DNA from: Brachypodium distachyon
Lineage: Eukaryota; Streptophyta; Magnoliopsida; Poales; Poaceae
DNA length: 64,000 nucleotides
Direction of reading: 5' to 3'
Assembly (NCBI RefSeq): GCF_000005505.3
Contig: NC_016131.3
Span: forward strand, 32,665,001 to 32,729,000
Each line of letters opens with the position of its first letter. Position 1 is the stretch's first letter. The notes under the pieces were generated by a model. That model saw nothing but the letters and a program-made list of their open reading frames with translations. It was not told the DNA's origin and did no database searches. Positions 37,802 to 50,720 of this stretch are shown here, in pieces. Position numbers and translations under genes: made by a program.

Positions 37802-40800
37802 CTAAACAGTTATACCAACTAAGCTTGAGCATAACTCAAACTTAGCAATAAGAATAGGATTTGTCATCATATCAGCAGGATTATCATGAGTGCTGATCTT
37901 GCATACCTTTAATTTACCTTGTGCAACAATGTCGCGAACAAAATGGTACTTGACATCAATGTGCTTAGTTCTCTCATGGAGCATCTGATCCTTAGTAAGG
38001 TAAATAGCACTTTGACTGTCACAAAACAGGTTAGTGCAAGAAACATCTTGACAAAGCTCAGCATATAAACCCTTCAACCAAACAGATTCTTTGCAAGCTT
38101 CAGCAATAGCCATATATTCTGCTTCGATTGTAGATTGAGCAACAACTGGTTGCAGTGTTGCCTTCCAACTCACAGCACATCCACCTACCGTGAACACATA
38201 ACCTGTGAGGGATCTCCTCTTATCCAAGTCGGCAGCAAAATCTGAATCCACATAGCCAGCGAGTCCCTCATCAGTTTTGCCAAACTTCAAATAAGCATTG
38301 GATGTGCCACGGAAGTACCTGAAAATCCACTGAACAGCTTTCCAATGTTCTTTACCGGGATTAGCCATGTAACGACTGACCAAACTCATAGCATATGATA
38401 AATCAAGACGTGGACAAACCATAGCGTACATCAAGAAACCAACAGCACTAGAATAGGGAACTCGTGACATATACTCAATATCTTCATCAGAAGTAGGACA
38501 TTGCAACGCTGACAACTTGAAATTAGAAGCAATAAGAGTACTAACACACTTTGCATCATGCATATTAAAACGGTGAAGTACTTTCTCAATGTAACTTTGC
38601 TAACTAAGAAATAGCAATCTAGATTTTCTGTCCCTTTTAATTTCCATACCTAGGATTTTCTTAGCAGCACCAAGATTAAAACGGTGAAGTACTTTCTCAG
38701 GTTGGTCCATGTATATTTCCTCCTCAAGCTCTCCATGCAAAAATGCAGTCTTCACATCTAACTATTCAAGCTCAAGATCATGCATAGCAACAATACCAAA
38801 GAAAGTACGGATGAAACTATGCTTTACCACTGGAGAGAACACATCATTGTAATCAATACCTGGTATTTGACTGAAACCTTTTGCCACTAACCTTGCCTTA
38901 AATCTCATAAGCTCATTAGGAGACAAACCCTCCTTTCTCTTGAAGATCCACTTGCAGCGAAAGGCCTTCTTTTGTTTAGGCAAGGGCACAACATTCCATG
39001 TGCCATTCTTCTCAAGAGATTGCATCTCCTCTTGCATGACAGACAACCACTTCACACGGTCGCCGGAAACAACAGCTTCATTATATGTGACCGGTTCACT
39101 ATCATGCTCCACCTGTTCTGCACAACTCAAAGCATAATAAACAAAATCACACTCTTCAATTAAACGTGGGCGAGGACCTTTATTCCTCTTTAGGCGGTCA
39201 GCTGCAATAGATCGTGTGGGTTGCTGCAAAGCAGGTGGTGAGGGTGGAACAATATCATCATTATTATTATCATTGTTCCCATCATCATTACCATTATCAA
39301 CCTGAGCATCATCGTTGTCAACAATTTCATCAACGTGCTTCACCTGCACTTTAAGTCTCTCTTATTCAATGCGAGAGGCATCAGTGGACAAAGTATCATG
39401 ATACATAACTTTTTCATTAAAGACAACATTTCTGCTCAGCAAAACCTTTTTACTTTCAGGATTTCACAACCCGAAAGCTTTAGCTCCAGAACCATAACCA
39501 AGAAAAATGCACTTAACAGCTCTAGGCTCTAGCTTTCCATTATCAACGTGAGCATAAGCGGTGCAACCGAAAACTCTCAACAGTGAATAATCAGCAGGTT
39601 TACCAGACCATACCTCAATGAGAGTTTTCTTGTCAAGTGGAATAGAAGGTGACCTCTTTATGAGGTAGCATGCGGTGGAAGCTGCCTCAGCCCAAAAACG
39701 CCTGTCCAAACCTGCATTGGACAACATGCAACAAGCCCTGAATATGATGGTTCTATTCATGCGTTCGCCACGCCATTTTGCTGTGGAGTACGGGCAACCG
39801 TGTAGTGCCTAATCACACCATCATTGCTGCAAAACTCCTCAAACTCATTAGAAATAAATTCACCACCATTATCAGTACGCAAAATTTTCACCTTCCTTTC
39901 AGTTTGCTTTTCTACCATAGCTTTCCACTTCTTAAAAGCACCAAAAACATTAGACTCGTGTTTCAAAAACTAAGGCCAAACTTTTCTTGAGTAATCATCA
40001 ATAATGGTAAGCATGTAATTAGCACCACCAATAGAAGTCTTACGGGAGGGTTCCCAAACATCAGCATGCACATAATCTAATATGTCTTTGGTGGTATGAA
40101 TGGAAGAAACGAATTTAACCCTCTTGCGCTTACCATAAACGCAGTGCTCACAAAACTCAAGCTTACTCAAGTTGCAGCCATCGATGAGCTCTCTCTTGAC
40201 CAACTCTGCCATCCCATGTTCACTCATATGCCCAAGACGCATATGCCATAGATTCGTTTTTGCACAATCATCAGAATCATTAGGTGTAATGGCAGCAGCA
40301 AAACCAGGCAAAGTGCTACCTCTAAGAACATATAATTTTGCAGAATTCATATCACCTATCATGTGAAGAGAACCTCTAGATAACTTCAAAAGTATACGCC
40401 CACCGGCGTACTTGTACCCGTCACAGTCCATGGTACTAAGTGAGATCAAATTTCTTGCCATGCTTGGTATGTGCTTCACCTCTTTCAACGTGCGTGTCAT
40501 GCCATCATGGGTCTTGATCTGAACGGACCCAACGCCAACAATATGACAAGAATTGTTATTGCCCACACGCACAAAATCTCCAGTCTGCACAGACTCATAA
40601 GAACTGAACCAATCCTTGTTACAACAAATATGAAAGGAACATGCTGTATCAAGAATCCATTCATCATCACGGGAAGCACAAGTAGCAAGAACAGCGAGGC
40701 ATTCACCCTCAGAGATGTCGGTAGAAACGACAGCGGCCTTACCATTACCATCGGACTTGTCTTTCGGTTTGTAGGTACCGTTCCTTTTCTCCTTGTTCTG

Positions 40801-41558
40801 CAGTTTATAACAATCTTCAATGACATGATTATTTTTCTTACAATATCTGCAAAACTTATCTTTTCCTCGGGACTTTGAACGAGTTTTTCCATCCCGGCTC
40901 TTATCTCGGTTGCCATAGTCGTTATTCCTCTGCTCGGTCCTGCCACAAACCTGCAGAGTTTCTTCCTTTGACGACGACCCATCGGTCTGCACAATAGACT
41001 TCATCTTTTCTTTCTATCTAAGTGCTTCCAAAACCTCATTAGGGTTAGAGAGTCATGGCTATAAAGAATTGAATCGCGGATATTTGTATAAGAACTAGGC
41101 AACGAGCATAAGAGTAAGATGGCTAAATCCTCATCATCATACTTAACCTCCAAAGCTTGCAAGTCAGAAACTATTTCTCGAAAAACAGTTATATGAGATA
41201 TTACCGAACCACCTTCTTGCAGCTTATGGGTGAACAACTTCATCTTTACATGCATCTTACTGGTTAGATCTTTAGACATGCAGATCGATTCCAGTTTCAG
41301 CCACAGGGCTGCTGCGGATTTCTCCTCCAACACTTCTTGCAAAATATTATTGGATAGATGAAGTTGAATCAAAGACAAAGCCTTACGATCTTTGCGTTTC
41401 TCTTCGGCACTACACTCCTTTTCATCCTTCTTGCCGAAGGAATCAAACGCTTCATCCAGATCTGAAGTTTGGGCGAGTATCGCCCGCATCTTCACTTGCC
41501 ACAACGAGAATCATGTGGTGTAGTCCAGCTGCGGCAGATCGAACTTCAAGGTAGACAT
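37802..41558 (-). pseudogene. Copia gag-pol polyprotein, degenerate
   Basis: The gag-like N-terminus begins MSTLKFDLPQLDYTT with a stop after 15 codons and then continues. Zinc knuckle CRYCKKNNHVIEDC and protease motif ILDTACSFH lie near 40850-40640; a GAG_pre-integrase block reads LWHMRLGHMSEHGM. Integrase follows with DNGGEFISNEF and TPQQNGVA, broken by a stop near 39970 and a frameshift near 39760. The reverse transcriptase begins WIFKRKEG...ARLVAKGFSQ and LDVKTAFLHGELEEEIY but loses its catalytic middle, including the expected YVDD box. The RNase H part ([20 protein letters not shown]) ends at 37802. It cannot encode a working polyprotein. Confidence 0.93.
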
Positions 41559-43290
41559 TGTTGGAAATATGCCCTAGAGGCAATAATAAATTTGTTATTA
41601 TCATATTTCATTGTTCTTGATAAATGTTTATTGCCCATGCTATAATTGTATTGATTGGAAACTCAAATACATGTGTGGATAAATAAACAAATACCGTGTC
41701 CCTAATACGCCTCTACTAGATTAGCTCGTTGATTAAAGATGGTTAAGGTTTCCTAACCATAGACATGTGTTGTCATTTAATAACGAGATCATATCATTAG
41801 GAGAATGATGTGATGGACAGACCCAAACCTAAACATAGCTTTTGATCGTGTCACTTAAGTTTAAGTTGCTTATGTTTTATTATGTCAAGTATTATTTCTT
41901 TAGACCATGAGATCATGCCACTCCCTAGTACCGGAAGAATACTTTGTGGGCATCAACCGTCATCTCGTAACTGGGTGATCATAAAGGTGTTTTTCAGGTA
42001 TCCCAGAAGGTGCTTGTTGGGTTGTATGGATCAAGACTGGGATTTGTCACTCCTTGTGACGGAGAGATATCTCTGGGCCCTCTCGGTAATATAACATCCT
42101 AATGAGTTTGCAAGCATGCGACTAATGTGTTTAGTTGCGGGGGTATTATATTACGGAACGAGTAAAGAGAACTTGCCGGTAACGAGATTAAACTAGGTAT
42201 GGCGATACCGACGATCAAATCTCGGGCAAGTAATATATCGCGAGACAAAGAGAATTGGATACTGGATTAATTGAATCCTCGACATAGTGGTTCAACCGAT
42301 GAGATCTTCGTGGAATATGTGGGAACTATTATGGACATCCAGGTCCCGCTATTGGTTATTGATATTTGATCATGTCCACATGTTCTCGAACCCGTAGGGT
42401 CACACACTTAACGTTTCATGTTGCTTGGGTTAGATGAGATAAATGATGATGATATCGAATTATGATTCGGAGTCTTGGATGAGATCCTAGACGCAACGAG
42501 GAGCTCCGGAATGTTCCGGAGATAAAGATTTATATATGGAAAGTTGTTTTCAGGGTTCTGGAAAGTTTGGAATATTTCCCGGTTTTGACCGGGAAGCTTC
42601 TAGAAGGTTCCGGAGGGATCCGGAGGGTTCCACCTTGAGGCCCACCTATCCCTGGGCTAAATGGGCCTGTGAGGGAGCACCCTGGCCTTAATGGGCCGAG
42701 GGGCTAGCCCACAGGGCCCATGCGGCCAGGAGGAGAGTCCTGGCCGCGGGAGAGTCCTGGCCGCATGAGAGTTCTGGCCGCCGGAGAGTCCTGGCCACGG
42801 GATAGTCCTGGCCACGGGATAGTCCTGGCCGGCCACGCCTCCTCTACCCCTATATAAATAGAAGGGGGGGCAAGGGAGAGAGACACCCCAAGCTTTCAGT
42901 TGGATCTCTCTCCCCTGAGCCCTCCTCTCCTCCTCTTCTCACGCGCACGGCGTAGCCCTGCCCGTGAGAATATTCACCATAGTCACCACGCCGTCGTGCT
43001 GCCGGGATCTCGTCTACCTCTCCCTCTCGCTTGCTGGATCGAGGAAGGAGGAGACAACGTGAAGCTGAACGTGTGGATACCAAGGAGGTGCTGTCCGTTC
43101 GGCACTGAGATTGATCTCATTGAAAGTTCCACTACACCAACAACGATCTCGTGATCGTAACGCTTAGCGGTCTACGAGGGTATGGTGTTCATGATCCCTC
43201 TCGTTACATACATCTAGTATATATATTCTTGGGTTTTCTTCCGCACTTCTCGTAGGAAATTTTTTTGTTTCCTATGCAACGAACCTAACA
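41559..43290 (+). mobile_element. Angela/BARE-1/WIS-type solo LTR
   Basis: 1732-bp sequence starting TGTTGGAAATATGCCCTAGA and ending CCTATGCAACGAACCTAACA, the known ends of the Angela/BARE-1/WIS Copia family of Triticeae, flanked by the 5-bp duplication GACAT (41554-41558 and 43291-43295). No internal coding region or second LTR is present, so it is a solo LTR left by LTR-LTR recombination. A TATA box (TATATAAATA, 42851-42860) marks the element's promoter. It lies in the opposite orientation to the host Copia element. Confidence 0.95.
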
Positions 43291-43335
43291 GACATGTCGT
43301 AAACCCTAGGCGGAACCTGGAGCTCTGATACCACT

Positions 43336-43784
43336 TGTTATGAACGCGACAAGCAAGAACGAAGAACGAAGAAGAAATCATAGCACAAGGACACACAGAT
43401 TTAACGTGGAAAACCCTCTCAAACAACGGGAGGGAAAAACCACGGGCGCCAGCCAGCGAAACTTCACTATATGGGGAGTGTTTACACAACGCCGGAGAGA
43501 TTCTACAAAAGCAACTCGTCCCCAAAATGGCGGCCACAAGGGGTATATATAACAGGAAGATTAGGTCAAAACAGATCCGTATCGGGGACCCCGGAAGTTC
43601 CGGGTTTGTGCCGAAAGTTCCGGACTTGTTCCGGGACAAACTCCGCAGTCTTCACGCGAAGTTCCAGTAGCATCACGGAGGTGATGAGGCGGAGGTTGGG
43701 CGGAAGTTCCGCCCCACCGGAAGTACACCGGAAGTTCCGGTCCTGAAAAACACCTCCTTGAGAATTTGGATCACAACTTCAACA
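43336..43784 (-). repeat. Copia 5' LTR
   Basis: 449-bp LTR immediately followed on the minus strand by AGTGGTATCAGAGC, the primer-binding site. High similarity to the other LTR indicates a fairly recent insertion. Confidence 0.93.
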
Positions 43785-43937
43785 AGAAGCACGTCCGGAA
43801 CTGCTTCCCGCGGCTTCTGAGGGGAAGCACCTCCGGACGTGCTTCTCAGCTTCACCTGTAAACGGGAAAAGTGCTTTTAGAGGGATATAAGCACCAAAAG
43901 CTGAAACAGAAGTTCAAACAAATAGGACCAAACCATG

Positions 43938-44715
43938 TATTAACAAAAAGGTTTAGATCAAAGTCTTTGTAATTCATGCTGCACGAAGAGTGTTACCAAA
44001 CAAGATGGATCATATGAATTCTTTTCCATCATTTAATCATGTATCATGCATCTAACATCTTCTCGCCATGACGAAATGCCAATGCCACCAATTCACACAA
44101 ACGAAGTCCCGTCACCTTGAACGTACAGTAATCTCGGGCTCCCAGCATCTACATCAATGTCATCCCTCTTTCAACAGTGTAGATATGGAAGCAACACGAA
44201 TAAGGATGAAGAGTAGAAGATGATGAAGAATGAATTTCAATCATCTTTAACATTTATGGAGTCAGTGACAACTGAATCTAATGGAGGTGACAACAATGGA
44301 AAAAATGCTCAAGACAACGACGACGGGTTTGGAATTGGAGATGTTTTCACTGTCAGATATGTCCTTTCTCATTCTTATGGTTTTCTTTATTGTTGTGAAA
44401 ATCACAACGTATCAATTCTATTTTATTTTCTACTTCCGGTACATTAAATTTTGTTATTTCTTCCATGGAACACAACAGCCTCATGTCTTGGTGCATTGAT
44501 TAAACAGACATTGCCAATTAGATGACTATAATACATGGAACAATCCTAAAAACTACCGGGCTTGAGTAGTGGCGCTTGAAGTCTAGTGACCCATGCCTAA
44601 TACACGAAGAGGCTTCTACCTATATGGAGTCGATCAAGATCCTTATGGGATAAATGAGATCCCACATCCTAGTGAGACCACAGAGTGGCCACGGGGTTGC
44701 ATCCACTATACACTA
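43938..44715. other. Intergenic, no supported feature
   Basis: AT-rich sequence with short open frames but no recognisable domains or element ends. Confidence 0.4.
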
Positions 44716-44955
44716 TACTCCCTCCGTCTCTCTTTACCAGGCGTTTTATTTGAGCAGCCCAGTCCATTTATAAGAGGCGTATTGATTTTTTGGCATTAAA
44801 GTATCCAGCTTTCTCTCAGACAACCTCATGCGATTGGGCAGTGCCTTGGGTGGGCACACGTTTAGTGGGTAGTTTGGTCAAAAAGCAAACTCCCGTGGCT
44901 GCCTTAGTACCAGTGACAAGACCAAAACGCCTGGTAAAAATGGACAGAGGGAGTA
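44716..44955. mobile_element. Stowaway MITE (long variant)
   Basis: TA, CTCCCTCCGTCTCTCTTTACC ... AAAATGGACAGAGGGAG, TA; internal ACCAGGCGTTTT / AAAACGCCTGGT arms pair, giving a roughly 240-bp element. Confidence 0.9.
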
Positions 44956-45044
44956 CTTGATTATTTTTTCTCCACGGGAACAAATCCTGACCGTGGTTCT
45001 ATTTTTTACTTAGACGATGATACTGTACACAAGTACTCCGTAAA

Positions 45045-45291
45045 GTACTTCCTACATTCCTAGATGTGGGAAGCCCTAATTTTGTGCTAAGTCAAAAACT
45101 TCTTAAACTCTGACCAAGCCTATAGAAAAAATCTACAAATATCTACGACTTTAAATTATTTTATTAAATAAATCACAATATATGTTTTCATCTTATACTT
45201 ATTTGACATTTTAGATGTTAATATATTTTGTTATAAACTTGATCAACTTAGGACAAAACTAGTAGTACTTGTTACGGATGGAGTTAAGGTA
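45045..45291. mobile_element. Stowaway-like MITE, degenerate
   Basis: CTTCCTACATTCCTAG ... TTACGGATGGAGTTAAGG look like eroded Stowaway termini around an AT-rich core. Boundaries are approximate. Confidence 0.5.
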
Positions 45292-45445
45292 CTGTAGCAA
45301 AAAATCCGCTAAAAAAACCGTACACCTAGTAGCAAAAGAAAAGAAAACAAAGAGCTGACATCATTCATTGTATACGCGTGTTGCGGCGTTGGGCCGGCCA
45401 TACGGTAACTCAGCGGCAACCCTACCGGCCAACGCTTCGACTCGG

Positions 45446-45454
45446 TATATAAAC
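45446..45454 (+). promoter_or_regulatory. TATA box of STRAP-like gene
   Basis: TATATAAAC about 300 bp upstream of the ATG, followed by a pyrimidine-rich leader beginning near 45475. Confidence 0.65.
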
Positions 45455-45748
45455 CGACCTCCGCCTTCCTTCCCCCTTCCCCTCCCCACTCATCGCCTAG
45501 TTCCCCCCTAGGCTCCCTTCCACCCCAAATTGTTGTTTGTATCCAATAAAATTCCTGTACAAATCAAACCCCAGGGATCCGGATCAATCGATCCCTCGCC
45601 GATCCGCGCGATTTTATCCTGAATTTTTCGTGATTTTTTCCGATCGGGGCTAGGGTTAGGGCATCAGGGAGGACGCCGCATTTTAGGTCATCGCCGGAGT
45701 CGACGGGCTAGGTTACCAGGGGAAGCGAGCCCAAGGGGAGGAGGAGAA

Positions 45749-48700
45749 ATGGAGAAGAAGAAAGCGACGGTGTCGAAGGTGTGCCACGGCCATTCGCGGC
45801 CGGTCGTCGACCTGTTCTACAGCCCCGTCACGCCCGACGGCTACTTCCTCATCAGCGCCAGCAAGGGTAAGCGATCCACTCCACTGGGCTGCACTGGTCT
45901 CACTTGCCCCCTGTTATTTTTAGGATTTGCGTATGTGGCTGCGATTCGCTTGGGATCCAAATCTATTGATTGTGAAGCGGACGCTATTTGTATGGTTCTC
46001 TTGACTATGGATGATGTCATTGCGTTTTTTCATGTGGTTTCCTTGTGTTAATTGTTTTGCTGGACGAGTAATACATACAAGCCAGCTTTCCTTGTGTTTT
46101 TTTTGTTTTTGACGCAACTGACATGCCAGTTCTAGGGATGGCATAAAACTATAACGGTTGAATAATGACAAAAATATATTTCTATCCATAGGTCCAGTTT
46201 CAAATGGGATCCAGCTAATATGCATACTTCACTGGCTGTTGTAATAGCATTTATGGGCCAATAGATGCCAGCCAATAGAGCACAAATCTTTATTGTAAGT
46301 ATCCAATTTTGTTGTGAAGATAAAACAAGTATCCAATTAATGACCCTCAAAGGCAGCTTAGATGGAACGGGAACAATCAGCTTCTGTTTTAATGAATTTT
46401 TTTGGTATTGTAATGCTGAGAGCAGGAACAGCACTAGTTAGCAAAACAAAAATACACGAAGGAAATATTTTGTTTCATGGGATGCATTTACCAATTACGT
46501 AACCAGCATGATTAAGAAATTTGTACGGTCTCAGTTACAATTATATACATGGCTAATGTATCCAGGTCATCCTCAATGCTAGGGATAAAAATCCTGGTGA
46601 ACTTGTGAGCATGGAACTTAATCCCAGGCCCAGGCCCAAGCCTGGCACCGCTGCTACATGTGGAGGCTGGCGCCTTCAGCTGCTTATATAGACTTCTGTG
46701 CTTTTTTTCAAATCACTTAAGCGTTTACAAGATTGTGGTTTGCGTTGGAGTCTGAGACTCTTAGCATAGACGCTACCGAGAGTCCGAGATGGCACTACTC
46801 TCTCCTTAAGCGTCTATTTAAGTGTCTCTAGCACTTGAGATGGCCTTAATAGATTGTTGGACTCCTGGGTCAACTTGTGGTCTAAGCCATTCATGGCGAT
46901 GAATGGAGGGCCAAAATGGCAAGATTGCTGGATAGCTATAAATCAAATGGGGACACAAAGTGCGGCTAATCTAGCAGAGAATCAGTACATCCCTGTATGT
47001 TAGTAGCACTGTACTGTATTACCCGCTTAGTAACTCAAACAGCATCACTTTTACTCGGGACAGAGTTCTCAATTCTCGTACGTGCGAGGTGTGTGGCATG
47101 TGATAGCTGTTAGGAGACCTGATAGGGGTAGCTTTCACTTGGAAATCATTTAAAACTGTCACATCTTGTTGGATTTCTGACTGTTGCACAACACTAATAT
47201 CGTATATTCTGGTCTGCAGACTCAAATCCTATGCTTCGTAATGGTGATACTGGAGATTGGATTGGGACTTTTGAAGGTCATAAAGGGGCAGTTTGGAGCT
47301 GTTGTCTAGACACAAATGCGCTACGTGCTGCCTCTGGTTCTGCAGACTTCTCAGCGTATGACATTAGTCCTGTAATTTCTTTATTGATGTTCATTTCACT
47401 ATTTCAGTCATCTGTCTTTGGATAGAATGGAATATGCATTAAACACTCATCTTCTTTTCAGTTATTTTGTTGGTCATCTTCACTGTTGGTTCCTGCATTG
47501 TGAACCATAACTTAAATATGCATTGATGATTGAGCATAAAAATTGGTAGCACACCCACAAATTTGTAGTTTTACCACCTGCAAATTCCAGGTTGCCATGT
47601 CAAGACAATTGGTTCGTGCCTAAAATAGTAGGATGCATGAAGTTCATTCCATCAGGCGTTTGTAGGAACTATGGTGCATTCAGTAGTAGGTCGTTGTACT
47701 AAAATCAGTACATATGTGCTTGCCAGTTTTCTTAGATTACTTGCAGGGTGTTTTCTAAATTTGCATGTTGCAGCTATAGGGCTTAGCCTGTATTAAGTTG
47801 GCTGCATCTGTGTGCAAGAAACAACAAGCATTTTAGCACGAAACACCGTAGTCCAATAATGTTACTCAAAGACCTATTTCTCTACTACTGAAATTTAGTT
47901 TGCTCTTCTAATATATATATTTCTACATTTTTGTACAGCAAAATCTGGGATGCACTAACAGGTGATGAGCTGCATTCATTTGAACACAAGCATATAGTCC
48001 GTGCATGTGCCTTTTCTGAGGTAATACTTGTTGAAATTTAGTTACCCTGTTTCTTTTGGTGGCATCTGTATACACAAGCATATAATCCTGTATTGTTTTC
48101 TTCCCCTTAAGATGCTATGCACTGCATTCTTTTCCTTTTGTTGCCTTTTTTCTTCTAAAACTTTCTAGACTTATACCTGCCAAACCTTCTAGCCATCTGT
48201 CACAAATATGGACATACGAAATGAGTATATTAGCCATGTCATTCATCATATTCATGGGTACGTCTCGTTGAATAATATTAAATCGCCTTTTTGATCAAAT
48301 TCATCCATATGGAGATGTTTTAGTTTGGTGCTTCTATTTTATCTTCTAAATTATGAACCATTCTCCATGGTACACGCTTTAGTTGTCAAGTTTGAACTTG
48401 AAACTTCTCTTCGTGAGCAATTCTAAACCTAATCAAATCGGCGATGCAACTGCAGAATACACAACTTTTGCTCACTGGAGGCGTGGAAAAGATTTTGCGT
48501 GTGTATGATATGAATCGTCCAGATGCGGCTCCAAGGGAACTTGACAAAGCACCTGGTTCTGTGCGAACTGTTGCTTGGCTTCATAGTGACCAATCTATTC
48601 TAAGTTCCTGCACCGACATGGGAGGAGTAAGGTTTGTCTGAAATGTCTTGTAACTTTGAAGTTAGTAATGGTTCTGTATCCTAGTTTTTAATGCTTGCCC

Positions 48701-49830
48701 CCCTTCATCAATTACTGTGGTACTCCGCAGGTTATGGGATGTGAGAAGTGGAAAAATTGTCCAAACTCTTGAAACCAAGGCACCTGTCACCAGTGCTGAA
48801 GTAAGCCAGGACGGCAGGTTCATCACTACAGCTGATGGTTCAAGTGTTAAATTTTGGGACGCCAATCAGTAAGTTCCTTCTACAAGAATTGTTCTGCATC
48901 ATTAAATTGTTCAGTTACCTTACAACATAATATCTGGTTATTCTGCAGTTTTGGGCTTGTTAAAAGCTATGATATGCCTTGCACTGTGGAGTCAGCTTCA
49001 CTTGAACCTAAGTCTGGGAGTAAATTCATCACTGGGGGAGAAGATATGTGGGTCCATGTTTTCGATTTTTTCACTGGTGAAGAAATTGGTAAGACCGTTA
49101 CTCTTTTTTAATGATAATCATTGGATGGTTTCTGCAAGGCTGCAACTTCAGTGCATAATATCATATCCAAATGAAGAGCAATAACATTAACTAGCACACT
49201 GTTTGTTGCAGCTGCCTTTATCATGATATTTTTAAAATTAAACGTAAATTAGAATTTCATGCAAATTTTTCAGTAACTGGCAATCTTACTGGGTCCCTTT
49301 CTTAAATACTGAGATTTGAATACCTGTTTGTGATGACAAAACTTTGAAACTTGTCACTATTCTCAAGTGTAATTTATCAGTCATAGCCAAAATCGTGTGT
49401 TAAGAACTTGACTCATCCTGACGGCCTGCCAGTGAATCTAAAATAGTTTTTGCTGTTACTGGAATTTCTTCATCTTGATGTCGTTAAACAGCTATTCCTG
49501 TATTTACTCTGTAGGACTCGAATAGTGATTTCCTTTTTCACAACCATGTCCATATGGTACTGTGAAGTTAGACTAATGCTATTTTTGTGATTTACAGCTT
49601 GTAACAAAGGGCATCATGGTCCTGTCCACTGTGTCCGGTTCGCACCTGTTGGGGAATCATATGCATCCGGATCAGAAGACGGCACCATCCGGATCTGGCC
49701 CCTGAACCCAGCTAATGCTGATGACAGTGAGGCGCCCAATGCAAATGGTAAACCGAAAGATTCAGTAAATGAGGTTGCGCGTAAGGTCGAAGGCTTCCAC
49801 ATTTCCAAGGAGGGTCAGACCGAGGCTTAG
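45749..49830 (+). CDS. STRAP: STRAP-type WD40 repeat protein
   Basis: Intact 340-residue WD40 protein in seven exons: 45749-45866, 47220-47355, 47939-48020, 48456-48631, 48731-48868, 48949-49088 and 49598-49830, all GT/AG and in phase. The peptide shows successive WD repeats: [40 protein letters not shown] with [62 protein letters not shown], and [20 protein letters not shown] with IRIWPLN. This matches serine/threonine kinase receptor-associated protein (STRAP/UNRIP). In animals that protein scaffolds TGF-beta receptor signalling and joins the SMN complex; the plant role is not settled. A charged C-terminal tail follows the last repeat. Start is the first ATG after a leader and matches the family start. 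Confidence 0.95.
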
Positions 49831-50330
49831 GATTACATGACACCAAAACTTGCAGTGCTTAGTGCTTATTGGGAGATCGCTGCCAAAGCCCTGATCTTCT
49901 GATGTCACCCTCAAGTCCGTCGCTGAAGCCTCTCCTTAACCAAGGGTGGCTTGTATCTCCCATCTCTGAGGCGAAATGGTGTCCTGCGTTTCATTAACGA
50001 TGAATTTCTGTACGGGGCCCTTTTCAGTAGACTGTTAAGATAGCATCTAAAGAGTCAATAAGCCATGGGGAAAGTAAGTGAACAGATAGTGTCGTGCTTG
50101 CATTCACGAGAAGTGAAATTTTCTGTATTGCAGCTAGTGGTCGTCGTACAAATGTGAATTGTGTTAACTCGTTTTTGCTCACTGTTCAACGACGATGATT
50201 GAACCGTAATATTTTTTGTGGTTTGCAATGACGTGGTCTATCATCCGGTTGAGTGCTTTACGTTTCATCTTTTTAGGTATGTCGGACTAACTTGGATTAA
50301 GATAGTTGAGTACCCCAGCAGATGAATCCT

Positions 50331-50720
50331 TGTGGCTCGTCACAAACACTATGTGGTCAACAATGTTTATCTGAGTCCTATAACTAATGGTGAGCCGCGA
50401 GCGAGTAGTTGTGGCCTGTTGGTACATCTGGTGGGAAAGGAGGCAGTTGTGGCGAGGCGAGGCGATTCAACTACCAGGACGATCTGCCAAGGTATGCAAA
50501 AGCTTAATATTGATGCATCTTTTTATGCCGGTCTGGAGGATGGAGCCACGGGAGCAATGATTCGTGATTTGCTGCTGGAGCCTTCATTGGTGCGACTAAT
50601 AGTTACTTGCCAGTGATGTATGGTGCGACTATGGCTGAAGCATTGGTGCTCCTCAGAATGCACAGTTTGTTTAAAGTTTGGGCTGCTGGAATCTCTTGAT
50701 TCAGGATTCATTTGGAACAC
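50331..50720 (+). pseudogene. RNase H-like (RVT_3) remnant
   Basis: Plus-strand frame containing KLNIDASFYAGLEDGATGAMIRD, the usual first strand and turn of the RVT_3 RNase H-like domain in plant LINE-derived proteins. After position 50615 the homology continues only with stops and shifted frames (AEALVLLRMHS-like in another frame). This is a short dead fragment of a LINE or a related single-domain gene. Confidence 0.6.

Larger units (their letters stand above)
37227..43784 (-). mobile_element. Ty1/copia retrotransposon, full length, inactive
   Basis: Bounded by two LTR copies (TGTTATGAACGCG ... CAACTTCAACA) and the 5-bp target duplication AGAAG at 37222-37226 and 43785-43789. On the minus strand, TGGTATCAGAGC directly after the right LTR is the standard Met-tRNA primer-binding site. 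Internal order gag, protease, integrase, reverse transcriptase, RNase H defines Copia. It carries stops, frameshifts and a reverse-transcriptase deletion, and its gag start is interrupted by a solo LTR of another family. Confidence 0.95.
37071..43937. mobile_element. Foldback MITE split by a Copia element
   Basis: The left arm 37071-37226 (CCATGTTTGTTTGGTCTTC, GCCCTCTAAAA, GAAGCTGAGAAG) and the right arm 43785-43937 (CTTCTCAGCTTC, TTTTAGAGGG, ACCAAACCATG) are inverted copies over more than 100 bp. They are separated only by the Copia insertion. Long near-perfect arms and a CATG...CATG boundary suggest a hAT- or foldback-type MITE, superfamily not settled. Confidence 0.7.
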
